Assembly: GCA_016934535.1 (NCBI GenBank)
Contig: JAFGSQ010000030.1
Span: 1 to 14,319, forward strand
DNA length: 14,319 nt
Direction of reading: 5' to 3'
DNA from: a candidate division WOR-3 bacterium
GTDB taxonomy: Bacteria; SDB-A
Shown here: positions 7,430-14,309 of the stretch, in pieces
How the letters are laid out: each line of letters opens with the position of its first letter
Numbering within the stretch: position 1 is the stretch's first letter
Translations under genes and position numbers: made by a program
Notes under the pieces: generated by a model
What the model was told of the DNA's origin: nothing
The model's input: the letters and a program-made list of their open reading frames with translations, nothing else
The model's database searches: none

Positions 7430-8062
7430 GTGAAAAATACATTTTATATTACAGCGCTTTTTTCGGCTGTTGTTTCGGTTATTATCGGGTGTGCTTCAAG
7501 AAGTGCAATTTCTGGGCAGGAAGAGCGGACGTTGCTCGTTCAGGATTTGGTTTATTTCCAAGAACCTCCCGATTCCGTATGGAGAGGAATAGTTGTTCTC
7601 AAAACCCCGTACGGAGATATGTCCGGAGATTTTGCGGTTTTGCACAACGATTCGCTTTGGACTATAAACGTCGCGGGTCCTTTCGGAGTTTCTCTATTTC
7701 AGGCGAGAAAATCCTATGATTCCCTCGAAGTCAAATGGAAGGACGAAAGCGGTGTTTGGAGGGAATACAGGAGCTGGACCGAAAATGACATTGCCCCGCT
7801 CGTTCCTTTCGGAGAACTTTTTTTCTCTCTTTGCGTGGGCCGGGCCGAGGGAGAAATCGTAGAAAGCAGGGAAAAAAGCGTTTTTTTGATCTTTGAAGAA
7901 ATACTATATGCCGTACTGGTTGAAGAAGAAACGAGAGCGCTGGCGGTAATTGAAATTGAAGGCGAAGAATATTCGTTTCTTTGGAAGACCGACGGAAATG
8001 AGACGATAAAAGAAACCGCCGTCAGAAGCAGTTCTTTCGAGGCGGTTTTCTATTTCAGATAA
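7430..8062 (+). CDS. LolB-like outer-membrane lipoprotein
   Basis: A 210-residue lipoprotein starting with GTG one base after the previous stop, with GGAAGG in front. The signal sequence leads to Ile-Ile-Gly-Cys21, a good lipobox. The mature part has the rhythm of LolB/DUF4292-type proteins: a beta-strand with Trp-Arg-Gly-Ile-Val-Val-Leu (51-57), Tyr-Gly-Asp-Met-Ser-Gly-Asp-Phe-Ala-Val (61-70), and Asn-Val-Ala-Gly-Pro-Phe-Gly-Val (80-87), which matches the 'lgpfG' stretch of that fold. LolB receives lipoproteins from the carrier LolA and inserts them in the outer membrane; family members outside Proteobacteria are poorly characterised. Being co-transcribed with another lipoprotein fits an envelope role. 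The last 50 bases carry a terminator hairpin, so the reading frame and the transcription signal overlap. Confidence 0.65.
   Translation: MKNTFYITALFSAVVSVIIGCASRSAISGQEERTLLVQDLVYFQEPPDSVWRGIVVLKTPYGDMSGDFAVLHNDSLWTINVAGPFGVSLFQARKSYDSLEVKWKDESGVWREYRSWTENDIAPLVPFGELFFSLCVGRAEGEIVESREKSVFLIFEEILYAVLVEEETRALAVIEIEGEEYSFLWKTDGNETIKETAVRSSSFEAVFYFR
8013..8056. terminator. Bidirectional terminator between the convergent operons
   Basis: An inverted repeat AAACCGCC (8013-8020) and GGCGGTTT (8041-8048) encloses a 20-base loop that can itself form a small AGAA/TTCT hairpin (8024-8027 with 8032-8035). Read rightwards it is followed by TTTTCTATTTC; read leftwards it is followed by TTTCTTTTAT. Both sides therefore carry a T-rich tract. 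The hairpin lies inside the last codons of the LolB-like gene and would stop both the plus operon and the minus operon, whose stop codons are 3 bases apart. Confidence 0.65.
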
Positions 8063-8065
8063 ATG

Positions 8066-9043
8066 TTAAAATCTGTACAGGGATTTTACTTCTTCTTCAC
8101 CGATGATTTTTTCGAGAGCCTTGAAAACCTCGGAATCCCAGAATCCTTTGTCGACTTCTTCTTTTATGGTTCCGAGGGTTTGTTCAAGCGTCATCGCTTT
8201 TCTGTAGGGTCTGTTTGTCGAAAGAGAGTCAAACACATCGGAAACCGATATTATTCTCACAGGGAAAGGAATGTCGTCGCCTTTTAAAGCATCGGGATAA
8301 CCTGTACCGTTGAGTTTTTCGTGATGTGATCTGATTATTGAACGAAAATTGACGGTCGATTTCAAAGGCTTGAGTATCTCCTCTCCTATCACCGGATGAG
8401 TTTCAATAATTTTACGCTCATTCTGATTGAAAGTGCCTGGTTTCTGCAAAATACTCTCCGGAATGCCTATTTTTCCTATGTCGTGCAGAAGACCGGCCTC
8501 TTCCATTTCGCTTTTAGTCGCCGGTGTCAGGTTGAAATGTCCGGCAATTATTTGCGCCAGGAAAGAGACTCTCTCGTTGTGACCCTGAGTGTAAGAGTCT
8601 CTGGCGTCGATTGCTTTGGCCAGAGAGGCGATAACCATAGATACGTCTTCGAGTTTGTCGAGCAGATGCTTTAATTTCAGGAACGATTTTATCCGCACTT
8701 TGAGTTCGAGGGGGTTGAAAGGCTTGGATAAAAATTCGTCGGCGCCTGCTTTTATCGCTTTCAATCTGTCGACTAAAGCGTCGTAAGCGGTTATCACTAT
8801 TACGGGAATTAATCTGGTTTCAAAAGTGGTTTTAATTTTCCGGCATAGTTCTATTCCGTCCATTTCAGGCATAGTGACGTCGGTGATTATGAGCGCGGGT
8901 TTTTCTTTCAAAGCTTTTTCGTAAGCTTCTTTTCCGTTAAAAGCTGTGAGAAAGATGTAATCTTCGCCCCCCAAAGACATTTTTATTGTATTTAAAATGA
9001 GTTCGTTGTCGTCGACAAGCAGGATAGAAGTGTTAACAGGCAC
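8066..9043 (-). CDS. Response regulator with HD-GYP phosphodiesterase domain
   Basis: A 325-residue two-domain signalling protein. The receiver (about 5-125) has the acidic pair Asp11-Asp12, the phospho-acceptor Asp55 (Ile-Thr-Asp-Val-Thr-Met-Pro), Thr84 and Lys107-Pro. A short linker helix leads to the HD-GYP domain (about 135-325): His155, His187-Asp188 with Lys191, His216, His240-His241, Gly-Tyr-Pro (248-250), Asp269 and Arg-Pro-Tyr (278-280). All the usual metal ligands are present, so it is probably an active cyclic-di-GMP phosphodiesterase (a few family members prefer 3',3'-cGAMP). One deviation: Asn245 stands where the motif normally has Asp. Translation starts at GTG 9043, one base after the aminotransferase stop, with only a weak GAGATGAGA upstream. 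No histidine kinase is in the window. Confidence 0.93.
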   Translation of the reverse strand: MPVNTSILLVDDNELILNTIKMSLGGEDYIFLTAFNGKEAYEKALKEKPALIITDVTMPEMDGIELCRKIKTTFETRLIPVIVITAYDALVDRLKAIKAGADEFLSKPFNPLELKVRIKSFLKLKHLLDKLEDVSMVIASLAKAIDARDSYTQGHNERVSFLAQIIAGHFNLTPATKSEMEEAGLLHDIGKIGIPESILQKPGTFNQNERKIIETHPVIGEEILKPLKSTVNFRSIIRSHHEKLNGTGYPDALKGDDIPFPVRIISVSDVFDSLSTNRPYRKAMTLEQTLGTIKEEVDKGFWDSEVFKALEKIIGEEEVKSLYRF

Positions 9044-9044
9044 T

Positions 9045-10286
9045 TTATTTTCTCATCTCGTCCCTGTTCTTAAAAACTTTCACCAGAGCATCGATTATAA
9101 CACTGATCATTTTATTATCCGAAAGAAGCATGTTTTGTGTTATCCACAAAGCTTCGTTGAAACATGCTCTCTCTGTGTTGGGCAGGCGAAAAGAATTGAA
9201 ATCTGGGAAAGGTGTTTTAAAGTATGAGACCGGACCGCCCCCCGGTCCAAAATTCTTCTCGGTGAAAACCGGCTGTTTGTAAACAGGCAAAGAATAACCG
9301 GCGCTTACAGGCACGCCTTCGGCTCTGATTGCGTTGACTATGTCGGTTTTCGGTATGTCGTTCCAAAAATCTGTGTCGAGTCTGAACGGAAATATGTGCC
9401 AGGATGAAACAGATCCTTCTTCGATCGAGGAAAGGGTTTTGTATCCTTTTATCCCCGATATTTTATCTGCAAGTTCCCTGGCGTTGTCTTGTCTTATCTT
9501 GTGCAGTTCCGGATATCTATCAAGTTGAGCTAAAAGAATTGCTGCCTGGAATTCTGTCATTCTGTAATTGCCCCCGTAGTTGTAATGCGCGTACCATAGC
9601 CCTGTCTCGCTTCTGCCGCAATTTCCAAGGCTTTTGGCCTTTTTGTAAATTTCACCGGATCCGGTGATTATTATGCCGCCTTCGCCCGAAGAGATGTTTT
9701 TGGAGGATTGAAAACTGAAGCAGGCGGCGTCGCCCAGAGTGCCGACGGGATTACCTGAAAATGAACTGCCCCAGGCCTGACATGCGTCTTCTATAATAAC
9801 CAAGCCGTGTTTTTTAGCGATGTCTCTTATTTTTTTCATGTCGGCTGATCTTCCGGCGAAATGAACCGGCATAACGGCTTTTGTGTCTGCGCATATTAAT
9901 TTCTCGACAGATGAAGGGTCTATGTTGAAAGTTTCGGGGTCTATGTCGGCAAAAACCGGTTTGGCGAGAGCGTCAAGAACCGACATCGCCGAAGCGATAA
10001 ATGTGTAGCCGGGTACTATAACTTCATCGCCTGGGCCAACTCCGCATGACTTAAGAGCGAGTGACAAAGCGACGGAACCGTTTGGAACGGCGACGCTGTG
10101 GGGAACTTTGCTGAATTCACTGAACTTGTTTTCAAATTCCCTTACGAAAGTTCCGTTTATTGAACCCCATTTGCCGCTTTCGAAGGCTTTGAGAAGGTTG
10201 TTTCTCTCTGGTTCTCCAAAAACAGGCCAGACAGGAAAAGAGTCTCTTGTTACGGGTTCTCCGCCATTAATAGCTAGATACGGCAT
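9045..10286 (-). CDS. DegT/DnrJ/EryC1/StrS-family PLP aminotransferase
   Basis: A 413-residue fold-type I, PLP-dependent enzyme of the DegT family, which mostly transaminates keto-sugars on nucleotide carriers; close relatives make aminoshikimate- or inositol-type products. Landmarks: Gly-Lys-Trp-Gly (38-41), Val-Pro-Asn-Gly-Ser (67-71), Asp-Glu-Val-Ile-Val-Pro (87-92), Ile-Glu-Asp-Ala-Cys-Gln (165-170) with Asp167 contacting the PLP ring, and Phe-Gln-Ser-Ser-Lys196 with Gly-Glu-Gly-Gly (201-204), Lys196 being the Schiff-base lysine. The C-terminus with Ala-Leu-Trp-Ile-Thr-Gln-Asn-Met-Leu-Leu (379-388) resembles the AHBA-synthase-like subgroup. A good AGGAGA lies 6 bases before the ATG and overlaps the stop of the aminopeptidase gene. 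No other sugar-nucleotide genes are nearby, so the substrate cannot be named. Confidence 0.9.
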   Translation of the reverse strand: MPYLAINGGEPVTRDSFPVWPVFGEPERNNLLKAFESGKWGSINGTFVREFENKFSEFSKVPHSVAVPNGSVALSLALKSCGVGPGDEVIVPGYTFIASAMSVLDALAKPVFADIDPETFNIDPSSVEKLICADTKAVMPVHFAGRSADMKKIRDIAKKHGLVIIEDACQAWGSSFSGNPVGTLGDAACFSFQSSKNISSGEGGIIITGSGEIYKKAKSLGNCGRSETGLWYAHYNYGGNYRMTEFQAAILLAQLDRYPELHKIRQDNARELADKISGIKGYKTLSSIEEGSVSSWHIFPFRLDTDFWNDIPKTDIVNAIRAEGVPVSAGYSLPVYKQPVFTEKNFGPGGGPVSYFKTPFPDFNSFRLPNTERACFNEALWITQNMLLSDNKMISVIIDALVKVFKNRDEMRK

Positions 10287-10295
10287 TGTTGTCTC

Positions 10296-11654
10296 CTATG
10301 AAATGTAAAAAGATCTGAAAGCTTTGATTGTCTGAAATATGTCAGCTTTGTGGGATACTTCGAACGGGGAGTGCATCGAAAGGACAGGGGTTCCGCAGTC
10401 TATTGTCGGTATTCCCCAGTACGATATGAATTTTGCCACGGTTCCTCCTCCGCCCTCATCGACCTTACCCAGTTCGCCCACCTGCCAAACGACTCTGTTA
10501 GAGTTGAACAAGTTTCTGATCTTTGAAAAAATTTCAGCGTGGGCGTCGTTTGTTCCGGATTTTCCCCTTGACCCTGCGTATTTTACGACACAGACGCCGT
10601 AACCGAGTTTGGCTGTGTTGTTTTTTTCGAAAACGTCCGGATAATCGGGGTCGAGAGCGCATGCAACGTCTGCTGAAATGCAGAGGCTTTTTCGCATGGT
10701 TTCTCTGATGAGCGAATAAGGGACGTCTTTTCTTGTTTTTTTGAGCAGATTGTGCACCGCGTCTTCAATAATTACGGAATCAGCTCCCGTGTCTCCGTTT
10801 GACCCCGTTTCCTCTTTGTCGAACCATAGAGTCATACAGGCTTTTTTTGGTTTAACTGCAGTTTCGAGAGCTTTGAACGCGCAGTATGCCGATATCCTGT
10901 CATCCTGGCCGTATCCGCCGATCATAGATCTGTCAAAACCGACGTCTTGAGCTTCTCCGGCCGGGACGGCTTCACATTCCGCGCAAAGCAGATCCTGAGG
11001 GGAAATACCGTAATTTTCGTTCAAAAAATAGACGACGGCTTTTTTTACCGCTTCCTTTGTGTCATCTTTGCTTTCGTGGGGAAGGGAAGAAACGAGAAGG
11101 TTCAGTTTTTCCCCTGCAATAGCTTCAGCGATTTTTTTGTCGTCCTGGATTTTGTGAGAAAGATGCGGCAAAAGATCGTTGATAGTAAACACGGGGTCGC
11201 CTTTTTTCTCTCCTATCACGATGCTTCTTTTTGTGCCTTTTTCATCTATGACAAAACAGTGAAGGGCGAGAGGTCTGCAGACCCATTGGTATTTTTTTAT
11301 TCCTCCGTAGTAATGAGTTTTAAAGTAGGCAAGGCCGCATTCTTCGTAAAGCGGGTTGGGTTTGAGATCCAGCCTGGGTGAATCTATGTGGGCGGCAATA
11401 ATGTTTATGCCGTTTTCCGGCGGTTCCTCACCGCGCCGTGAGACGGCTATCGATTTGTTCATGAATTCGTCAAGCACGTAAATATCGCTGTTTGTTCTCT
11501 CTTTTATCCAGTTCACCGCCTCCCTTTCGGTTTTCGATGAACTCAGAAATTGTCTGTAATCTTCAGCCTTATCGAAAGATTCTTTTTTTTCGTTATCATC
11601 CATTTTGTTCCATGCAGGATAGAACTCCAGGTTTTCATATTTGTGATCGGGCAT
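10296..11654 (-). CDS. apeA: M18-family aminopeptidase (type 1)
   Basis: A 452-residue cytoplasmic metallo-aminopeptidase of family M18; relatives remove acidic or neutral N-terminal residues from peptides and form dodecameric, tetrahedral particles. Zinc-site and active-site motifs are all in place: Ala-Ala-His89-Ile-Asp91-Ser-Pro, Gly-Gln-Asp-Asp-Arg (249-253), Asp-Lys-Glu-Glu-Thr-Gly-Ser (279-285) with the Glu281-Glu282 pair, Ser-Ala-Asp329, and Met-His428-Ser-Pro-Phe-Glu. The stretch Lys-Thr-His-Tyr-Tyr-Gly-Gly (112-118) and Gly-Lys-Val-Asp-Glu-Gly-Gly-Gly-Gly (396-404) point to subgroup 1 (ApeA). I place the start at ATG 11654, because AAGGAG (11660-11665) sits 5 bases before it and overlaps the upstream GTG at 11660. 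The gene is coupled to map and to the aminotransferase gene. Confidence 0.93.
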   Translation of the reverse strand: MPDHKYENLEFYPAWNKMDDNEKKESFDKAEDYRQFLSSSKTEREAVNWIKERTNSDIYVLDEFMNKSIAVSRRGEEPPENGINIIAAHIDSPRLDLKPNPLYEECGLAYFKTHYYGGIKKYQWVCRPLALHCFVIDEKGTKRSIVIGEKKGDPVFTINDLLPHLSHKIQDDKKIAEAIAGEKLNLLVSSLPHESKDDTKEAVKKAVVYFLNENYGISPQDLLCAECEAVPAGEAQDVGFDRSMIGGYGQDDRISAYCAFKALETAVKPKKACMTLWFDKEETGSNGDTGADSVIIEDAVHNLLKKTRKDVPYSLIRETMRKSLCISADVACALDPDYPDVFEKNNTAKLGYGVCVVKYAGSRGKSGTNDAHAEIFSKIRNLFNSNRVVWQVGELGKVDEGGGGTVAKFISYWGIPTIDCGTPVLSMHSPFEVSHKADIFQTIKAFRSFYIS

Positions 11655-11659
11655 GCACA

Positions 11660-11665
11660 CTCCTT
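11660..11665 (-). promoter_or_regulatory. Ribosome binding site fixing the M18 peptidase start
   Basis: AAGGAG on the minus strand overlaps the map stop codon (11664-11666) and lies 5 bases before ATG 11654. It covers part of the alternative GTG at 11658-11660, which therefore cannot be the start. Confidence 0.8.
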
Positions 11666-12452
11666 AAAACTTTATGATTTCTTCTAATGTTTCGTTTTCA
11701 CGAATAGTTAAAACATGTACGGCATCTTTCGTCACGGCAATCGTATGTTCAAAATGAGCGGACAGAGCGCCGTCCAGAGTCCGGACAGTCCAGTTGTCTT
11801 CATCGATTTTTACATCAGGCGATCTCTCATTGACCATAGGTTCCAGCGCCAGGGTCATTCCCGGAAGGATTTTTACGTTTCTGAATCCGGATTTTTTGTC
11901 GGGAATGAAGTTGGGAATGCTCGGTTCTTCGTGAAGGTGTCTGCCTACGCCGTGGCCGACGAATTCCCGGACTGCTGAAAATCCGTTTTGTTCGACCAGA
12001 TTCTGAACGGCAGCGCTTATGCTGAAAAGTTTTCCGCCGGATTTTGCTGCTCTGATACCCGCGTAAAGCGAATCCAGCGTCACACGCGTTAACTTTTCTG
12101 AAATAGCTGAAACAGGAGGTATAGCGACGGTGATTGCTGAATCTACCGTCCATCCGTCTTTTGTAACTCCCATGTCAATCCCGACAATGTCTCCCTGTTC
12201 GAGTATCCTCTTTCCGGGAAGACCGTGTATTACCTCGTCATTTACAGAGATGCACACGGCGCTCGGGTAGTTTCTGTAACCGTAAAAAGTCGGTTTTGAT
12301 CCGTGTTTTTCGCAAAGAGAAAAGGCGAGTTTGTCAATATTTCCGGTGGTAGTTCCGGCTTCGCAGTTTTTACCAAGTTCCGTGAGTATGCCGGCTAAAA
12401 TCCTTCCGGCGGATCTCATTTTTTCTATTTCATGTTTTGTTTTTAATTCCAT
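11664..12452 (-). CDS. map: Methionine aminopeptidase, type I
   Basis: Removes the initiator methionine from new proteins; essential in bacteria. From the ATG at 12452 the protein has 262 residues, against 264 in E. coli. The five metal ligands are Asp93, Asp104, His167, Glu204 and Glu235, the last two at the same numbers as in E. coli; the substrate-binding His76 (Ile-His-Gly) is present. An in-frame ATG at 12476 would add eight residues, but it has no Shine-Dalgarno sequence, while GGA lies 5 bases before 12452 and the family usually begins with Met-x-Leu-Lys-Thr followed by Glu-Ile. No N-terminal zinc-finger extension is present, so it is the plain bacterial form. It follows the 107-residue unknown gene by 35 bases and its stop overlaps the ribosome binding site of the M18 peptidase gene. 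Confidence 0.95.
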   Translation of the reverse strand: MELKTKHEIEKMRSAGRILAGILTELGKNCEAGTTTGNIDKLAFSLCEKHGSKPTFYGYRNYPSAVCISVNDEVIHGLPGKRILEQGDIVGIDMGVTKDGWTVDSAITVAIPPVSAISEKLTRVTLDSLYAGIRAAKSGGKLFSISAAVQNLVEQNGFSAVREFVGHGVGRHLHEEPSIPNFIPDKKSGFRNVKILPGMTLALEPMVNERSPDVKIDEDNWTVRTLDGALSAHFEHTIAVTKDAVHVLTIRENETLEEIIKF

Positions 12453-12487
12453 GGTTTTCCAATCGGTTTTGTACATCGGGTGATGTT

Positions 12488-12811
12488 TCAGTTTTCGCTT
12501 TGGCCGTCTTCGAAGCTTATTTCTCTTATGCCGGCGCCGAAAGAACTGAAAATGTCCGAGCCTTGAGAAGTCTCCTGCTGAGTCTCCTGCTGTTCCTGCT
12601 GAATTTTTTTTGCGATTTCATCCAATGGAACTGTCAAAAATTCCGAGTCCTTTGATTCGTGATGAATTTCCGGCATGATTCCTTCGGCTTCGGATTCAAC
12701 TTTGTACAAAAAAGCCTTTTCGGTGTCTTCCTGAAAATATTTGTAAAAAAAAGTTTTCTTTTGCTTGTCTTTCAGCAGAATCGAAAGTCTCTGAAAAATG
12801 TTACTCGGCAA
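12488..12811 (-). CDS. Unknown 107-residue protein
   Basis: I recognise no family. The protein starts with a basic, possibly helical segment (Lys-rich, residues 14-25), has an acidic middle, a Gln-rich stretch around 72-84 made of repeated Gln-Gln-Glu-Thr units, and an acidic C-terminus. It has no signal peptide, membrane segment or cysteine, so it should be cytoplasmic. The start is TTG 12811, supported by AGGAG (12818-12822) 6 bases upstream; it overlaps the end of the TPR gene by 11 bases in another frame, so the two are probably coupled in translation. Sitting between the coiled-coil TPR protein and map, it could be a partner of the TPR protein, which is inference from position only. Confidence 0.7.
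   Translation of the reverse strand: MPSNIFQRLSILLKDKQKKTFFYKYFQEDTEKAFLYKVESEAEGIMPEIHHESKDSEFLTVPLDEIAKKIQQEQQETQQETSQGSDIFSSFGAGIREISFEDGQSEN
12570..12602. repeat. Short tandem repeat coding for Gln-Gln-Glu-Thr units
   Basis: A 12-base unit (GTCTCCTGCTGA on the plus strand) occurs at 12570-12581 and 12582-12593 with one mismatch, followed by a partial third copy (12594-12602). On the coding strand it gives two Gln-Gln-Glu-Thr units and a Gln-Gln-Glu. Because the unit is a multiple of three, slippage would change the length of the protein without breaking the frame. Confidence 0.7.
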
Positions 12812-14309
12812 GGTCGTCTCCTCTCAATTGTTTCAGTCCGCTGGAGGCTTCTTCGTCCATGGGATTCAGTTCTACGGCCTTTTTCCAGGCTTCCTCGGCT
12901 AATTTGTAATTTTTAGTTCTGAAATAAACTTCTCCCAGGGCGGAATAAGATCTTGAATAAGTCGGGGAGAATTTCAGGGATTCTTTTATCAAATTTTCGG
13001 CTTGTTCGAACTTACTGTCGAATACGTAAAGCATACCGAGGTTTATGTAGGCTTCGACTGCGTCGGGATTCATTTCCATCACTTTCGTGAAGCAGTTTTT
13101 GGCTTTGTCATTTTCACCCATTTCCGAAAAAACTACCCCTAGGTTCAAATACGGTTCGTGAAGTTCGGGGGAAAGGTCGACTGCAGTTTTGAATTCTTTT
13201 ACGGCGGCCTGGAGCTGTTTTGTGTGATAAAAACCTACTCCGCGGTCGTTATGAATCATTGCTTTCGATCTTTTGTTTTCATTTTCCAAAAGTTTAAAGT
13301 TCTTCTCTTCATTTTCAAACACGACTATCTGTTTTGAAAGAATAGAATCAAGTTTATCTGAAAGAGAGTTCAATTTTTCAACGCTTTTATTTTGAGAAGC
13401 GACGATTTTTTCTATGGCCGCGAAAGCTCTTTTAATGCTGTTGGAGGCTTCGCCGATCAGCGCGGTCATGTCCTGATTGGATTTGGCCACCATTTCGTTT
13501 TGCTGAGTGACGGCGGAGGTTAATTGTATTGAAGTCTCCGTGCTTTGTTTCTGGAGTTCCGCGATAGTGGATATATTGTGAAGATGAGGAAGCACTTTTG
13601 ATGAGATTATTTCTCTGAAGTCGATGAGCATCTGTATTTTTTTACTCTCTGCCGCGGTAAAATTCTTGACAAAGCTGTCTAAAAATTCTACGAGCCTGGT
13701 TTGTGTCCTGCCTTCTGATATGTCCGCGAGGGATCTGGCAATGCTCTCCATGCGTTCATCCATGCCGCCGACAAGATTGAAAAGGGATTTTTGCTCGTTT
13801 CCGTAAGCTTCTACCCATCTCGAAATAGCTTCTTTCATAAAAAGCCTGTCGTTCTTATCCTTTTCGGTGAGCATTGCGAGAAGGTTATCTTTAATTTCAT
13901 CCCTGATCTCGATTATTCCCTGAGCGGACATTTTCGAAACAGGGATAAGGTTCTGCATCAGTTTATCGAAACTTTCGGAGATTTCTTTGGAGTATCTTTC
14001 TGAAAGAACGGCAGTGTTTTCAGAGAGAACTTCCCCCAAAGAGGTCTCGCTTCTGTTTATCTGTGTCAGCAGATCTTTGATTTCGTCGTTTTTACCGGAT
14101 TCTTTAATAGTTTCTATCATGTCGGACAATTTTCCGTTGAGCGAGGATATCTGTTCTGTTGAAGATTTTGAAATTTCCTGATACCCGTTTTCTATTGTCC
14201 GGATAAGGGCTTCGTTGGTTTTTTCCAGATGGTCTTTGTCCCTGATTTCCTTTTCCTTTAGATAATCCGAAATGTTTCCCGCCTTCACGGCGTTTTCAAT
14301 TCCGGACAT
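12801..14309 (-). CDS. Coiled-coil protein with C-terminal TPR repeats, function unknown
   Basis: At least 502 residues. Residues 1-345 are almost entirely predicted helix and coiled coil with many Glu, Lys, Ser, Asn and Gln (for example 40-120, 245-345), reminiscent of the helical stalks of chemoreceptors or of filament-forming proteins, but with no recognisable methyl-accepting hairpin and no membrane segment. The C-terminal part holds four TPR repeats (about 350-383, 384-417, 418-451 and 452-485), each with the Gly/Ala-x-x-Tyr/Phe and Asn-Pro or Ser-Pro spacing typical of the motif. TPRs bind partner proteins, so a cytoplasmic scaffold is likely. The ATG at 14307-14309 has no Shine-Dalgarno sequence and the frame stays open to the window edge, so the real 5' end may lie outside. 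It overlaps the next gene by 11 bases. Confidence 0.8.
   Translation of the reverse strand: MSGIENAVKAGNISDYLKEKEIRDKDHLEKTNEALIRTIENGYQEISKSSTEQISSLNGKLSDMIETIKESGKNDEIKDLLTQINRSETSLGEVLSENTAVLSERYSKEISESFDKLMQNLIPVSKMSAQGIIEIRDEIKDNLLAMLTEKDKNDRLFMKEAISRWVEAYGNEQKSLFNLVGGMDERMESIARSLADISEGRTQTRLVEFLDSFVKNFTAAESKKIQMLIDFREIISSKVLPHLHNISTIAELQKQSTETSIQLTSAVTQQNEMVAKSNQDMTALIGEASNSIKRAFAAIEKIVASQNKSVEKLNSLSDKLDSILSKQIVVFENEEKNFKLLENENKRSKAMIHNDRGVGFYHTKQLQAAVKEFKTAVDLSPELHEPYLNLGVVFSEMGENDKAKNCFTKVMEMNPDAVEAYINLGMLYVFDSKFEQAENLIKESLKFSPTYSRSYSALGEVYFRTKNYKLAEEAWKKAVELNPMDEEASSGLKQLRGDDLAE

Noticed and set aside
10947-11381. 144-residue open frame on the plus strand
   Set aside because: It is the antisense shadow of the M18 peptidase gene, whose motifs are complete; the shadow has no family features.
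11655-11660. GTG start for the M18 peptidase
   Set aside because: The GTG overlaps the only Shine-Dalgarno sequence; ATG 11654 has the right spacing.
12453-12476. Upstream ATG of methionine aminopeptidase
   Set aside because: No ribosome binding site; the shorter form matches family length and residue numbering. It cannot be excluded fully.
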